Shown here one piece after another: positions 1 to 9,715 of a DNA stretch of 64,000 nucleotides. Position 1 is the stretch's first letter; every line of letters starts with the position of its first letter. The DNA is from Methylocucumis oryzae (GTDB taxonomy: Bacteria; Pseudomonadota; Gammaproteobacteria; Methylococcales; Methylomonadaceae): positions 1-64,000 of the forward strand of contig NZ_LAJX01000015.1 in the NCBI RefSeq assembly GCF_000963695.1, given 5' to 3'. Below the pieces are notes generated by a model. That model saw only the letters and a program-made list of their open reading frames with translations. It was not told where the DNA came from and did not search any database. The position numbers and the translations under genes were made by a program.

Positions 1-138
1 CAGGTGTTGGCAGCAGGGATGCTGCCGCCAAGCCTACAGGGATGTATTCACGGCGTCCTCGGCAACTGCTCCTGCGTTGCCCTACTACACGCCATCCCTG
101 GCGTTATGCACTCTGAATACCCTGTCCCTACTTAAAGT
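1..138 (-). repeat. Dispersed inverted-repeat element, copy 1 (cut by window edge)
   Basis: This is the reverse complement of sequence found again at 24136-24250 and 45092-45257. It shares the core AGGCTTGGCGGCAGCATCCC (as read in the other two copies) and the end motif CTTAAGT/GGGACAGG. Its inner end, CCTGTCCCTACTTAAAG at 121-137, lies 13 bp beyond the dhaK stop. No open frame is supported. It is a non-coding, MITE-like or REP-like element; the other end lies outside the window. Confidence 0.75.
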
Positions 139-150
139 GTGTAGCCAGCG

Positions 151-1141
151 TTAACAGCCCCAGCGTAAATGCGCAGTATGTACCGGGGCATCCCAATAAC
201 GGGTTAATTCCTCATCCAATAAACATAAGCTTAACGAGCACCCCGCCATATCCAGCGATGTTGTATAGTTGCCGACCAGCGAGCGGGTGATGGTTACGCC
301 GCGTTGTTGCCAATAATGCGCGGCTAAATGGTAGACGGTATACAACTCAACCAAGGGTGTAGCACCAAAGCCATTAACATGCAGTAATGCGGTTTGACCG
401 GCAGATGGTTTTAGCTCTTCGTTAATCGCGTTGGCTAAATGTTCAACAATGTCACGGGTATTAGCGATCGGTAAAGTTTCACGACCATGTTCGCCGTGTA
501 TGCCTACACCCATTTCCATTTCTGTTTCGCTTAGATGGAATGTCGGGTGACCTATGGCCGGTACAGTGCAGCTAGTTAAAGCGACTCCCATAGATGCAGT
601 CGCGGCTAACACGCGTTCGGCTAGCTGTTTACAAGCTGCTAGACTTGTCCCTGTTTCTGCTGCAGCGCCAACGATTTTTTCAACGATTAACGTACCGGCA
701 ACACCACGTCTTCCAGTGCTATGGGCTTTCGGTAATGCGACATCATCGGCGACAATCACTGAGGCATTGGCTGTTTCCAACATTTCGGATGCCATTTCAA
801 AATTCATGACATCGCCAGCGTAATTTTTTACGATAAATAATACGCCGCCACCTTGGTCGACAGCTTGAGCAGCTGCAAGCATTTGGTCTGGTGTGGGTGA
901 CGTAAAGATTTGACCAGGACAGGCCGCATCTAACATGCCTTTGCCGACCAGTCCTATATGCAAGGGTTCATGGCCTGAGCCGCCACCGGATATTAAAGCG
1001 ACTTTGCCCGGTGTGCTTGGCGCTAAGCGTTTAATAAAAAAAAGGGTCTTTATTCAACGCAACAATATCCGCGTGTGCTAATGCGAAGCCATCAAGGCTG
1101 TCTTCTAATAAGCTGTTGACGCTAGTAATAAATTTTTTCAT
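151..1141 (-). CDS. dhaK: Dihydroxyacetone kinase, DhaK subunit (one frameshift)
   Basis: DhaK binds dihydroxyacetone covalently and presents it for phosphorylation to dihydroxyacetone phosphate. The restored 329-residue protein has GGGSGHEP at about 52-59 and the substrate-binding histidine in GVGIHGEHG at about residue 215, the position of the hemiaminal His in known DhaK. The start MKKFITSV at 1141 is in one frame and the rest in another. Removing one A from the eight-A run at 1036-1043 joins them, and the length becomes divisible by three. It lies 11 bp downstream of the HAD phosphatase gene on the same strand. No DhaL domain follows; a repeat element begins beyond the stop. A DhaL gene might lie outside the window. 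Confidence 0.88.
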
Positions 1142-1152
1142 AACATGTCCTG

Positions 1153-1986
1153 CTAGGTGGTCATGGCTTTTAATGCTTCAGTAACTGCTTGAATATCAGA
1201 CATAACCCAGGTTGGTTGATAGTCAGAATGCTGTAAATCGGCTTCGGTAGAAACACCGGTTAACACCATTAAGCTGCGAATACCAGTACGCACTGCACCT
1301 AAAATATCAGTTTCTAGTCTGTCGCCAATGGCAACTGTTAAATTAGGGGGTACCGCTAGTAAGCTCATGGCTTGCTGATACATGATAGGTTCGGGCTTAC
1401 CAATGATAGTTGGACTCACGCCTGTTGCTGTTTGCAAGGCCGCTAAAATGGCGCCATTGCCATGTGTAATGCCATGCTCGGTGGGTAGTGTGGTGTCAGC
1501 ATTCGTGCCGATAAACTTTGCGCCAGCACGGATATTCAATGATGCTGTAGCCAATTTATCCCAAGTTAACGTTTGGTCTTTGCCACATACAACAATATCA
1601 GCGCCTTGTCCTGGTGTGTTCTCGGTATTGAGTTGATATAAGTCTGTTAGCGTGAAACCTTTTTCGAGTAAGGGTTGCTTAGCACCGTCTTCGCCGATGA
1701 CAAAAATTCGGGTTTTGGCCGGGTCTTCGTGTTCTGCCAGGTAAAGAGCTGTGGCAATCCCTGATGTCATTATTTCTTCAGGGCTAACAGATACGCCCAT
1801 GTCAGCGAGTTTGCTGACATATTGCTGTTGGGTTAGGCTGGCATTATTAGTGGCTAAAATAAAGCGAATATTTAATTGACGAAGCGTTTGAAAGAAGTCA
1901 ACAAGCCCAGGAAGAGGGTTGTTACCATGCCATAAGACGCCATCCATATCAATAATGAGGGCGCGAATGTTGCTGAGTATTGCCAT
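1153..1986 (-). CDS. HAD-superfamily IIA phosphatase (NagD-like)
   Basis: This 277-residue protein has the HAD nucleophile motif DMDGVLW at residues 13-19 (both aspartates present), motif II TNN near 47 and motif IV GDRLETDI near 221. The C2-type cap between them is typical of NagD and p-nitrophenylphosphatase/phosphoglycolate-phosphatase-like enzymes. It should hydrolyse a small sugar or nucleotide phosphate in the cytoplasm. It sits directly upstream of dhaK in an apparent two-gene operon, so the substrate could be a triose or C1-related phosphate, but that is inference from position. Sequence alone does not fix substrate within this family. Confidence 0.85.
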   Translation of the reverse strand: MAILSNIRALIIDMDGVLWHGNNPLPGLVDFFQTLRQLNIRFILATNNASLTQQQYVSKLADMGVSVSPEEIMTSGIATALYLAEHEDPAKTRIFVIGEDGAKQPLLEKGFTLTDLYQLNTENTPGQGADIVVCGKDQTLTWDKLATASLNIRAGAKFIGTNADTTLPTEHGITHGNGAILAALQTATGVSPTIIGKPEPIMYQQAMSLLAVPPNLTVAIGDRLETDILGAVRTGIRSLMVLTGVSTEADLQHSDYQPTWVMSDIQAVTEALKAMTT

Positions 1987-2328
1987 GCATTAATCTCGAA
2001 AAGTTAGCTGAGGTGAATATTAAAAAATCTGCCGCTTAGTATAAGAGCTTTCTCTTGAAAAAGAATAATCAATACCTAATTCAACTTACCTTTAACGAGT
2101 ATAGTCATGAAAAATAACTAAATAAATTAAGTGATTATATTATCATGCGAAAAAAAATAACTGGGTTTTAAGCGAAAATCAACACGGCATTAGCTTAACA
2201 ACAAATGAATCCAATGAGTTGATTGTGTAATGGGCATTGACAGGTCTGCCCTTTCTCCTTTACAGTTACATTCGCAAAACAATTATGCAACCAAAATATA
2301 ACTAATATAACCCTTCGGAGCACATATC
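1987..2328. other. Divergent intergenic region upstream of RuMP cluster
   Basis: This 342-bp AT-rich gap lies between the HAD phosphatase (leftward) and hexulose-phosphate synthase (rightward). It must hold both promoters. The only signal I can point to is the sigma-70-like pair described separately near 2237-2266. I see no open frame, repeat or riboswitch. Confidence 0.6.
2237..2266 (+). promoter_or_regulatory. Candidate sigma-70 promoter for the RuMP cluster
   Basis: A perfect -35 hexamer TTGACA lies at 2237-2242. After an 18-bp spacer comes TACAGT at 2261-2266, four of six matches to the -10 consensus. The start codon is 62 bp further on, with a GGAG ribosome site just before it. This is the best sigma-70 match in the gap, but the -10 is weak. 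Confidence 0.45.
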
Positions 2329-2976
2329 ATGGTTAGACCATTAATTCAAATGGCATTGGACTCATTAGATTTCGACGCAACTATTGCTTTAGCTGATCAA
2401 GTTGCGCCTTATATCGATATTTTTGAAATCGGAACTCCGTGCATCAAACACAATGGCGTCAATTTGGTTAAAGCAATGAGATCAAGATTCCCAGATAAAT
2501 TAATCTTGGTTGACCTCAAAACCATGGATGCTGGTGAATATGAAGCAACGCCATTCTATGCAGCTGGCGCTGATATTTGTACGGTATTAGGTGTTTCTGG
2601 CTTAGCGACTTGCAAAGGCGTTATTAAAGCAGCAAACGCACACGGCGCAGAAGCTCAAATCGACTTAATCAATGTTGAAGACAAAGTTGCTTGCGCACGT
2701 GCAACTGCAGAAGCAGGTGCTCATATCATGGGTGTGCATACAGGTCTTGACGCACAAGCCGCAGGTCACACACCTTTCACTGATTTAGCAGATATTGCTA
2801 GATTAGGTTTGAACGTTAGAGTTTCTGTTGCTGGCGGTATTAAAGCATCAACTGTTCAAGACGTAGTAAGAGCAGGTGCAAGCATTATCGTAGTTGGCGC
2901 TGCAATTTACGGTGCACCATCTCCAGCAGAAGCGGCACGTGAAATTCGCGATTTAGTAGAAGCAACAGAGGTTTAA
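2329..2976 (+). CDS. hxlA: 3-hexulose-6-phosphate synthase
   Basis: This enzyme condenses formaldehyde with ribulose 5-phosphate to hexulose 6-phosphate, the fixation step of the RuMP pathway. The 215-residue length and TIM-barrel sequence match the family, which is homologous to orotidine-phosphate decarboxylase and keto-gulonate-phosphate decarboxylase. The signature DLKTMDAGEYE begins at residue 62, carrying the catalytic Asp/Lys/Asp pattern. A second phosphate-binding segment, VAGGIKAST, follows near the C-terminus. The isomerase gene begins 3 bp after the stop, so the two are co-translated. Its presence is the strongest evidence that the host is a RuMP methylotroph. Confidence 0.97.
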   Translation: MVRPLIQMALDSLDFDATIALADQVAPYIDIFEIGTPCIKHNGVNLVKAMRSRFPDKLILVDLKTMDAGEYEATPFYAAGADICTVLGVSGLATCKGVIKAANAHGAEAQIDLINVEDKVACARATAEAGAHIMGVHTGLDAQAAGHTPFTDLADIARLGLNVRVSVAGGIKASTVQDVVRAGASIIVVGAAIYGAPSPAEAAREIRDLVEATEV

Positions 2977-2979
2977 TTA

Positions 2980-3513
2980 ATGCATCAGCAACTTGTTGTC
3001 GATAAGATATCCAGTATTCTGGACGCTACTGACAACACCTACGATGTCAAACTGACCGAAATGTTAGACAATGCAAAACGCATTTTTATCGCAGGTGCTG
3101 GTCGGTCAAAATTAGTAGGCAATTTTTTTGCAATGCGTTTAGTTCATGCTGGATACGATGTTAGCGTCGTAGGTGAAATCGTAACGCCAAGTATCAAACA
3201 AGGCGATTTATTGATTATCATTTCTGGTTCTGGTGAGACTGAGCAATTAATAGCCTTTGCTAAAAGTGCCCAAAAAGTCGGTGCAAAAATTGTATTAATC
3301 TCTGCTAAAAGTGGGTCCACTATCGGTGACATGGCCGAGACTGTACTGCAAATTGGTACTGCCGAACAATACGGAAAAGTGTACGGTATGCCAATGGGAA
3401 CAGTATTTGAACTCTCTACATTGCTTTTCTTGGAATCAACCATTTCTCATATTATCCATGATAAAGGTATTCCTGAAGAAGTGATGAGAGAAAGACACGC
3501 TAATTTAGAGTGA
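2980..3513 (+). CDS. hxlB: 6-phospho-3-hexuloisomerase
   Basis: This 177-residue SIS-domain protein isomerises hexulose 6-phosphate to fructose 6-phosphate, the second RuMP step. The sugar-phosphate-binding segments GAGRSKLVG near residue 38 and SGSGETEQL near residue 79 are intact, and the whole protein is one SIS domain as expected for PHI. It follows hxlA by 3 bp and ends just before a strong hairpin terminator, so hxlA-hxlB forms a transcript separable from transketolase. Confidence 0.96.
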   Translation: MHQQLVVDKISSILDATDNTYDVKLTEMLDNAKRIFIAGAGRSKLVGNFFAMRLVHAGYDVSVVGEIVTPSIKQGDLLIIISGSGETEQLIAFAKSAQKVGAKIVLISAKSGSTIGDMAETVLQIGTAEQYGKVYGMPMGTVFELSTLLFLESTISHIIHDKGIPEEVMRERHANLE

Positions 3514-3516
3514 TTT

Positions 3517-3553
3517 AAAGGAACGAGAGGGTCTTCCTCTCGTTCCTTTTTTA
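3517..3553 (+). terminator. Rho-independent terminator after hxlAB
   Basis: A long stem AAAGGAACGAGAGG pairs with CCTCTCGTTCCTTT around a four-base loop and runs into a T tract. It begins 4 bp after the hxlB stop. Confidence 0.9.
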
Positions 3554-3637
3554 TTAACTACACACAATAACAGTGACGAAGCCTTAGGCCCTCACGGTCA
3601 CGATCGAATAATTTACCTACGCAGTAAGGAGAACAAT

Positions 3638-5630
3638 ATGACTTCGCGCCGAGAATTAGCGAACGCCATACGCGCTTTGAGCATGGATGCCGTTCAGAAA
3701 GCAAACTCCGGACATCCGGGTGCGCCCATGGGAATGGCTGACATAGCGGAAGTGTTGTGGAATGATTTTATGACACATAACCCTGTCAACCCAAAATGGT
3801 CAAATCGGGACCGTTTTGTGCTTTCAAATGGACACGGGTCCATGTTGATATACTCTTTATTGCACTTAACGGGTTATGACTTGCCAATAGAAGAGTTAAA
3901 AAGTTTCCGCCAATTACATTCAAAAACGCCAGGACATCCAGAGTACGGTTATGCGCCAGGTGTTGAGACAACTACAGGTCCCTTAGGACAAGGGATTACT
4001 AATGCCGTAGGGATGGCTATCGCCGAGAAAGCATTAGCAGGCCAATTCAACAAAGACGGCCATGCTATTGTCGATCATCATACTTATGTCTTCATGGGTG
4101 ATGGTTGCTTAATGGAAGGTATCTCACATGAGGCGTGTTCATTAGCTGGAACGTTAGGCTTAGGCAAGTTAATTGCGTTTTGGGATGATAACGGAATATC
4201 TATCGATGGCCATGTTGAAGGTTGGTTTACTGATAACACGCCTAAACGCTTTGAAGCTTATGGTTGGCATGTCATTCCAGATGTCGATGGTCATGATAGC
4301 GAGTCTTTACTAAAAGCCATTAGCATGGCTAAAGCGATGACCGATAAGCCAACATTGATTTGTTGTAAAACGACGATTGGCTTTGGTTCTCCTAATAAAA
4401 AAGGCTCTCATGCTTGTCATGGTGCGCCATTAGGTCAAGATGAAATTAATTTAACCAAGGCAGCTTTAGGTTGGGATTATGACGCCTTTGTAATTCCCGC
4501 TCATGTATATGCTGCGTGGGATGCTAAAGAGAAAGGTGCAAAAGCAGAAGCTGCATGGAACGCAAAATTTGCGGCCTATAAAGCGGCGTACCCAGAATTG
4601 GCGGCAGAATATGAACGCCGTGTAGCAGGCGATTTACCTGCAACTTGGCAAGCGGATGCCGACGCCTTTGTTGCGGCCGTGAATGCTGAAGCAAAGACCA
4701 CAGCGACACGTATGTCATCGTTGGCTTCTATCGAAGGCTATGCGAAATTATTACCTGAAATTTTTGGTGGCTCGGCTGACTTAGGTTGCTCGAACATGAC
4801 CGAATGGAAAGGTTATAAACCCATGTGCGACCATGCTGACGCAAACTATGTTAACTATGGTGTTCGTGAGTTTGGCATGTCAGCTATTATGAATGGTATC
4901 GCTTTACATGGTGGTTTTATACCGTTTGGTTCGACATTCTTGATGTTCTCCGAATACGCGCGTAACGCTTTACGCATGTCTGCGTTAATGAAGATTCGTT
5001 CGATATTTGTTTATACCCATGATTCGATTGGCTTAGGTGAAGATGGTCCTACCCATCAACCGATAGAGCAAACAGCAACATTACGTTTAATTCCTAATAT
5101 GAACGTATGGCGTCCGTGCGATGCGGTTGAAACCGCTGTTTCATGGCGCGCTGCACTTGAGCGTAAAGATGGGCCGACGTCATTGATTTTCTCAAGACAA
5201 AACTTAACTCACATGGCTCGCACTCCTGAACAAATAGCGGCGATAAGCCGTGGTGGCTATGTGATAAAAGCTGTTGAAGGCGAAGCTGATGCGATTATTA
5301 TTGCTACAGGTTCTGAGGTTGAACTAGCCGTTAAAGCCGCCGAAGAATTAGCGGGTAAGGGCAAGAAAATCAGTGTGGTTTCAATGCCATCTACCAATGT
5401 GTTTGACGCACAAGATCAAGCTTATCGGGAATCTGTATTACCGTCTTCTGTGACGAAAAGAGTTGCTGTTGAGGCAGGTTGTACGGATGGTTGGTGGAAA
5501 TATGTCGGGAGCCAGGGCAATGTTATCGGAATTAATCACTTCGGTGAATCAGCTCCGGCAGGACTGCTTTTCAAGGAATTTGGCTTCACAGTTGAAAAAT
5601 GTTGTGAAACACGTAGAAGCAATACTTTAA
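3638..5630 (+). CDS. tkt: Transketolase (one C-terminal frameshift)
   Basis: Thiamine-diphosphate transketolase moves two-carbon units between sugar phosphates to regenerate ribulose 5-phosphate. SGHPGAPMG near residue 24, GPLGQGI near 114 and the ThDP motif GDG at 154-156 followed by DDN are present. As written the frame runs on to 5689 with an atypical tail. Deleting one A from the five-A run at 5595-5599 restores the ending [14 protein letters not shown] and a stop at 5628-5630. This gives 663 residues, the normal transketolase length. A clear AAGGAG site precedes the start. It follows the hxlAB terminator and precedes two repeat-protein genes. Confidence 0.95.
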
Positions 5631-5738
5631 TAATAACAATTCAAAGCAATAATGAGGAGGCGCTTCGACTGATACTACGATTTAATTAAATCAGGTTAAG
5701 TTGAGGCGTCTGTTAATTCTGACGTATAGGTGAGCAAA

Positions 5739-6431
5739 GTGAACAAGAATTATCTGATTAACAGTCTATTTATCGGTCTTATCGCAGCCAGTCCATTAGC
5801 AGGAGCTGAAACAAAATACCCAGCCTCTGATTTTCAACCCCAAGTCGTGTTTCAAGACGATGACTATATTAAAAACACTAAAGTAAATGCCGCAGCTGCA
5901 GATGCAAAACCTGCTTATAGTGCGAGTGAAGCAGACCCTAAATATCCTGCTGCTAATTTTCAACCACAAGTTGTTTATAGCGATGCGAACTACAAACACA
6001 ATACTGCTCCCGTAAGAGAATCAAAATCAGATGATTCTGTATCGGCAGCTGCATCTACCACTTCTGAAAGCGCTAGCTCTGCCAGCAAAGCAGAGGCTAA
6101 AGATAGCTCATCAACATATTTGATTGGCTTAGTCGGTTTAGTGTTAGCGGGCGTATTCTTAATGAGAGGCCAATCTCAAGGCGGCTCATCCTCTTCTACA
6201 AAATCAAGTGGCTCTGGAGTTGCTGCGCATCCAGGTGGCTTAACCGGTGTTGCGCGTTACATTAATAAAGCTAACGGCACAGGCGTATCGCGCTACTTAG
6301 AAAAACAAGTTAAATCAGCGGCTACTAAAACCGGTGTTGCCAAATATGTAGCAAAACAAGCTTTAGCTGCAAAATCTAGCGCTACCGAAGCAGCTACAGG
6401 TGTAGAGAAATATTTGCGCGATAGAGGCTAA
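5739..6431 (+). CDS. Unrecognised membrane-anchored TGVxKYL-repeat protein 1
   Basis: I do not recognise this family. A GTG start at 5739 is favoured by AGGTGAG four bases upstream; an in-frame GTG at 5730 is the alternative. Residue numbers use the 5730 start. A signal peptide ends near residue 26 (SPLAGA). Two copies of KYPAxxFQPQVV lie at about 30-41 and 71-82, followed by a Ser/Ala-rich linker and one membrane helix at about 129-146. After the helix come four repeats, TGVARY, TGVSRYL, TGVAKYV and TGVEKYL, which should face the cytoplasm. The gene lies between transketolase and the second repeat gene, 3 bp apart, in the RuMP cluster. A scaffold or anchoring role is only inferred. Confidence 0.8.
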   Translation: MNKNYLINSLFIGLIAASPLAGAETKYPASDFQPQVVFQDDDYIKNTKVNAAAADAKPAYSASEADPKYPAANFQPQVVYSDANYKHNTAPVRESKSDDSVSAAASTTSESASSASKAEAKDSSSTYLIGLVGLVLAGVFLMRGQSQGGSSSSTKSSGSGVAAHPGGLTGVARYINKANGTGVSRYLEKQVKSAATKTGVAKYVAKQALAAKSSATEAATGVEKYLRDRG

Positions 6432-6434
6432 TTC

Positions 6435-7229
6435 ATGAATCAGAATCACGTTAGCGGGTTAATGTTTCCTGCTGTGGCTGGTTTATTCTTTTTTCTAAAG
6501 AAGCCTAAGGCAGAGGAAACTCACTTAGCTTATCCGGTGTTTACACCTGATTTAAGCGGAGCGACCGGCGTTGCTAGGTATCTTGAAAAACAAGAACAGT
6601 TGTTACAGCTTAAATCAGCCGAAGCCGTTGTCGCCGCGCAAGCTGAAGAGGCTAAGCCTATGCAAACAGGGGTGGCAAAATATTTGGAGCAACAGGAACA
6701 GCATAAAGTGACTGGTGTTACTAGGTATACTCGTCGCTTAGCTCTCACAGAAAAACAAGTAAAAGCTTCTTCTACAGGTGTGGAAAGATACTTAAGCAAT
6801 CAAAAAGGCAAGCCAGAATTAACTGGTGTTGCTAAATATTTGAAAAAGCAAGAAGGTCTGCCTAAACCCAGTAAAGTATCTAAATACCTAACAAAACAGC
6901 ATTTAGCCGAAAAACAAGCAAAGCAAGCACAAGTTGTTGTTAATGAATCTAGCGTTACTAAGTATTTAAAAAATCAAGAAAATACTCCGCCTTTATCTAA
7001 AGTAGGCAAGTATTTATTGCGCCAAGATTTGTTAGCAAGACAAGCTCAAAAAGAAAAACAAGTCGCGCCTAAATCAGAATTGACAGGTGTTGCTAAATAC
7101 TTGAAAAGTAAAGAAAGTGAGCCGCAATTAAGCCGAGTAGCAAAATATGTTGCAAGGCAAACGCTTATGGCTAAGCAACAACCCTCTTCTGAGACCGGCG
7201 TAGAAAAATATATGCGTCAGCAAGCTTAA
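6435..7229 (+). CDS. Unrecognised membrane-anchored TGVxKYL-repeat protein 2
   Basis: This 264-residue protein has a short N-terminal hydrophobic helix (about residues 8-22) followed by KKPK, which predicts a cytoplasmic remainder. That remainder is almost entirely repeats: eleven copies of [TS]-[GKSR]-V-x-[KR]-Y-x, for example [20 protein letters not shown] and [10 protein letters not shown]. The later copies form a higher-order unit of about 40 residues that alternates a TGV/SSV half with an SKV/SRV half. Segments between copies are Lys/Gln/Glu/Ala-rich and probably helical. It follows repeat protein 1 by 3 bp and precedes transaldolase by 64 bp. I cannot assign a function; co-location suggests a link to RuMP enzymes. 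Confidence 0.8.
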   Translation: MNQNHVSGLMFPAVAGLFFFLKKPKAEETHLAYPVFTPDLSGATGVARYLEKQEQLLQLKSAEAVVAAQAEEAKPMQTGVAKYLEQQEQHKVTGVTRYTRRLALTEKQVKASSTGVERYLSNQKGKPELTGVAKYLKKQEGLPKPSKVSKYLTKQHLAEKQAKQAQVVVNESSVTKYLKNQENTPPLSKVGKYLLRQDLLARQAQKEKQVAPKSELTGVAKYLKSKESEPQLSRVAKYVARQTLMAKQQPSSETGVEKYMRQQA

Positions 7230-7293
7230 CGAAAAAGCTGAAGAACAGAGACGCAAACAATCAGTTTTTTTAACTAATAGACTAGGTAATCAC

Positions 7294-8280
7294 ATGGCAA
7301 AAAATTTACTCGAACAGCTCAGAGAAGTAACGGTTGTTGTTGCTGATACGGGTGATATTCAAGCGATTGAAAAATATAAACCACAAGATGCAACCACAAA
7401 CCCATCATTAATTACAGCGGCAGCACAAATGCCGCAGTATCAAGGTATTGTTGATGATACGTTAAAAGGTGCTAGAGCAACATTAGGTGCTGATGCCGCG
7501 CCTGCGCAAGTTGTGTCGTTAGCATTTGACCGTTTAGCCGTTTCATTCGGCTTAAAAATTCTTGAAATCATTCCTGGTCGCGTATCGACTGAAGTTGATG
7601 CGCGTTTGTCGTATGATACTGAAGCAACTATCGCAAAAGGTAGAGACTTAATTGCCCAGTATGAAGCAAACGGTGTTTCGCGTGAGCGTATCTTGATTAA
7701 AATCGCAGCCACTTGGGAAGGTATTCAAGCGGCCGCTGTGTTAGAAAAAGAAGGCATTCACTGTAACTTAACGTTGTTATTCGGTTTACATCAAGCGATT
7801 GCTTGTGCCGAGAATGGTATTACTTTAATTTCGCCATTTGTAGGTCGTATCTTAGACTGGTATAAAAAAGATACTGGCCGTGATTCTTACGCACCTGCGG
7901 AAGATCCAGGCGTATTATCTGTCACGCAAGTTTACAATTATTACAAAAAATTCGGTTATAAAACTGAAGTTATGGGCGCAAGTTTCCGTAACATCGGTGA
8001 GATTACTGAATTAGCGGGCAGTGACTTGTTAACGATTGCACCTTCATTATTAGGCGAATTACAGGCTACTGAAGGCGAGTTACCTCGCAAATTAGATCCA
8101 GAAGTCGCGAAAACTCAGGATATCGAAAAGCTTTCTATGGATAAAGATACGTTCGATAAAATGCATGCTGAAAACAGAATGGCCACAGAAAAACTATCAG
8201 AAGGTATTGCGGGATTTACTACGGCATTAGAAACTTTAGAGAAATTGTTGGCTGAACGTTTACAAACATTGGAAGCATAA
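7294..8280 (+). CDS. tal: Transaldolase
   Basis: Transaldolase transfers a dihydroxyacetone unit between sugar phosphates in the rearrangement phase of the RuMP and pentose phosphate pathways. The 328-residue protein is of the TalB class. It has the N-terminal TTNPSLI motif near residue 34 and the Schiff-base lysine in [11 protein letters not shown] at about K136. The later [13 protein letters not shown] and GASFRN segments are also present. The start is preceded by a modest AGGTAA site. It lies between the repeat-protein genes and aldolase, and a hairpin follows the stop. Confidence 0.97.
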   Translation: MAKNLLEQLREVTVVVADTGDIQAIEKYKPQDATTNPSLITAAAQMPQYQGIVDDTLKGARATLGADAAPAQVVSLAFDRLAVSFGLKILEIIPGRVSTEVDARLSYDTEATIAKGRDLIAQYEANGVSRERILIKIAATWEGIQAAAVLEKEGIHCNLTLLFGLHQAIACAENGITLISPFVGRILDWYKKDTGRDSYAPAEDPGVLSVTQVYNYYKKFGYKTEVMGASFRNIGEITELAGSDLLTIAPSLLGELQATEGELPRKLDPEVAKTQDIEKLSMDKDTFDKMHAENRMATEKLSEGIAGFTTALETLEKLLAERLQTLEA

Positions 8281-8289
8281 AGAAACAAT

Positions 8290-8317
8290 GCGTTTGGCTT
8301 TACTAAAGCCAAAACGC
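8290..8317 (+). terminator. Hairpin after transaldolase
   Basis: GCGTTTGGCTTTA pairs with TAAAGCCAAAACGC over a very short loop, with a partly T-rich tail (TCATTTGTTT). It is probably a weak intrinsic terminator or attenuator before the aldolase gene. Confidence 0.55.
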
Positions 8318-8355
8318 TCATTTGTTTATATTCACACTACCTACAGAGTTGTTAA

Positions 8356-9438
8356 ATGTCACAAAAGATTTTAGATGTGGTCAAACCCGGTGTTGTTACC
8401 GGTGATGATGTGCAAAAAATATTTGCAATTGCGAAAGCCAATAGTTTTGCATTGCCTGCGGTCAATGTAATCGGAACCAGTTCTATCAATGCGGTTATGG
8501 AAGCTGCCGCAAAAGCAAAAATCTGCCGTTATTATTCAGTTTTCTAACGGTGGTGCGCAGTATGTTGCAGGGAAAGGTTTGAAATTAGAAGGCCAGAAAA
8601 CAGCTATCTTAGGTGCGATTTCTGGTGCGCAACATGTTCATGCATTAGCGGAAAGCTATGGTGTACCTGTAATTTTTGCATACCGATCATGCTGCAAAAA
8701 AATTTATTGCCTTGGATTGATGGTTTATTAGATGCAGGTGAAAAATTTTATGCTGAACATGGTAAACCCTTATTCAGCTCGCACATGCTGGATTTATCGG
8801 AAGAAAGTTTAGCGGAGAATATTGAAATTTGCGGTCAATATTTAACCCGTATGGCTAAGCTAGGCATGACCTTAGAGATTGAATTAGGTGTGACCGGTGG
8901 CGAAGAAGATGGTGTTGACAATAGTGATAAAGACCACTCCATGCTTTACACGCAGCCTGAAGATGTGGCTTACTCTTATGAGCACTTAATTAAAATTAGC
9001 GATAAATTCACGATAGCGGCTTCATTTGGTAATGTTCACGGTGTTTATTCACCGGGTAATGTTAAGTTAACTCCGAAAATCTTAGACAACTCACAGAAGT
9101 ATGTTTCTGAAAAATACGGCATTCCTGCGAACAGCTTAAACTTTGTTTTCCATGGTGGCTCAGGCTCATCTGCAGAAGAAATCAAAGAGTCTATCAGCTA
9201 TGGCGTTGTGAAAATGAATATTGATACTGATACCCAGTGGGCAACTTGGGCCGGTATTATGGAATATTACAAAAAAAACGAAGGTTATTTACAAGGTCAA
9301 ATAGGCAATCCAGACGGCGCTGATAAACCTAATAAGAAATATTATGATCCTCGTGTATGGCAAAGAGCAGGTGAAACCGGTATGGTTAACCGTTTATTAC
9401 AAGCATTTGATGAATTAAACTCAACTGGAAGCTTGTAA
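8356..9438 (+). CDS. fbaA: Fructose-bisphosphate aldolase, class II (three frameshifts)
   Basis: This zinc aldolase cleaves fructose 1,6-bisphosphate to two triose phosphates, completing the Embden-Meyerhof variant of RuMP. The reading frame breaks three times. One extra base each in the A run 8517-8521, the T run 8673-8677 and the TTT at 8703-8705 accounts for all breaks. The restored protein is 359 residues, the same as E. coli FbaA, and regains HTDHAAKKLLPW with its metal and catalytic residues. ELGVTGGEEDG, GNVHGVY and FHGGSGSS follow intact. A strong terminator lies 20 bp beyond the stop. All breaks are most likely base-calling errors. Confidence 0.93.
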
Positions 9439-9457
9439 GCTCGCCGCTTATTTAAAC

Positions 9458-9488
9458 AAAAAAGCCGATCATTGATCGGCTTTTTTTT
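9458..9488 (+). terminator. Strong terminator at the end of the RuMP cluster
   Basis: AAAAAAGCCGATCA pairs with TGATCGGCTTTTTT, followed by T residues. The A-rich left side could also make it work in the reverse direction. Confidence 0.9.
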
Positions 9489-9715
9489 GAACTAAAAAAA
9501 ACGTTAACATTTTCGTCACGCTAGACGTAACTGATAGGAGGTAAGGAATCGTTGCGAGTTGCCAAGCTCGTTAAGTTAGCAACAGTGAAAAAAGCAATTA
9601 CCAAATAAGGCAAAATAACATGGCTGTTATCATTATCTACGGATTTTCGTCAGGAGTGGGTCTTACTTCTCGTGGCTAATCCAATAATAAAAATTAATAT
9701 AAAAGAGGATAAATC

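Noticed and set aside
8356-9438. Real decay of fbaA into a pseudogene
   Set aside because: All three breaks are single extra bases in or beside homopolymers, the same error is found in essential rpsB, and the restored protein is exactly 359 residues with intact active site.
9619-9679. Short ATG frame (about 19 codons) before the membrane-protein gene
   Set aside because: Too short and without a clear ribosome site or comparative evidence.
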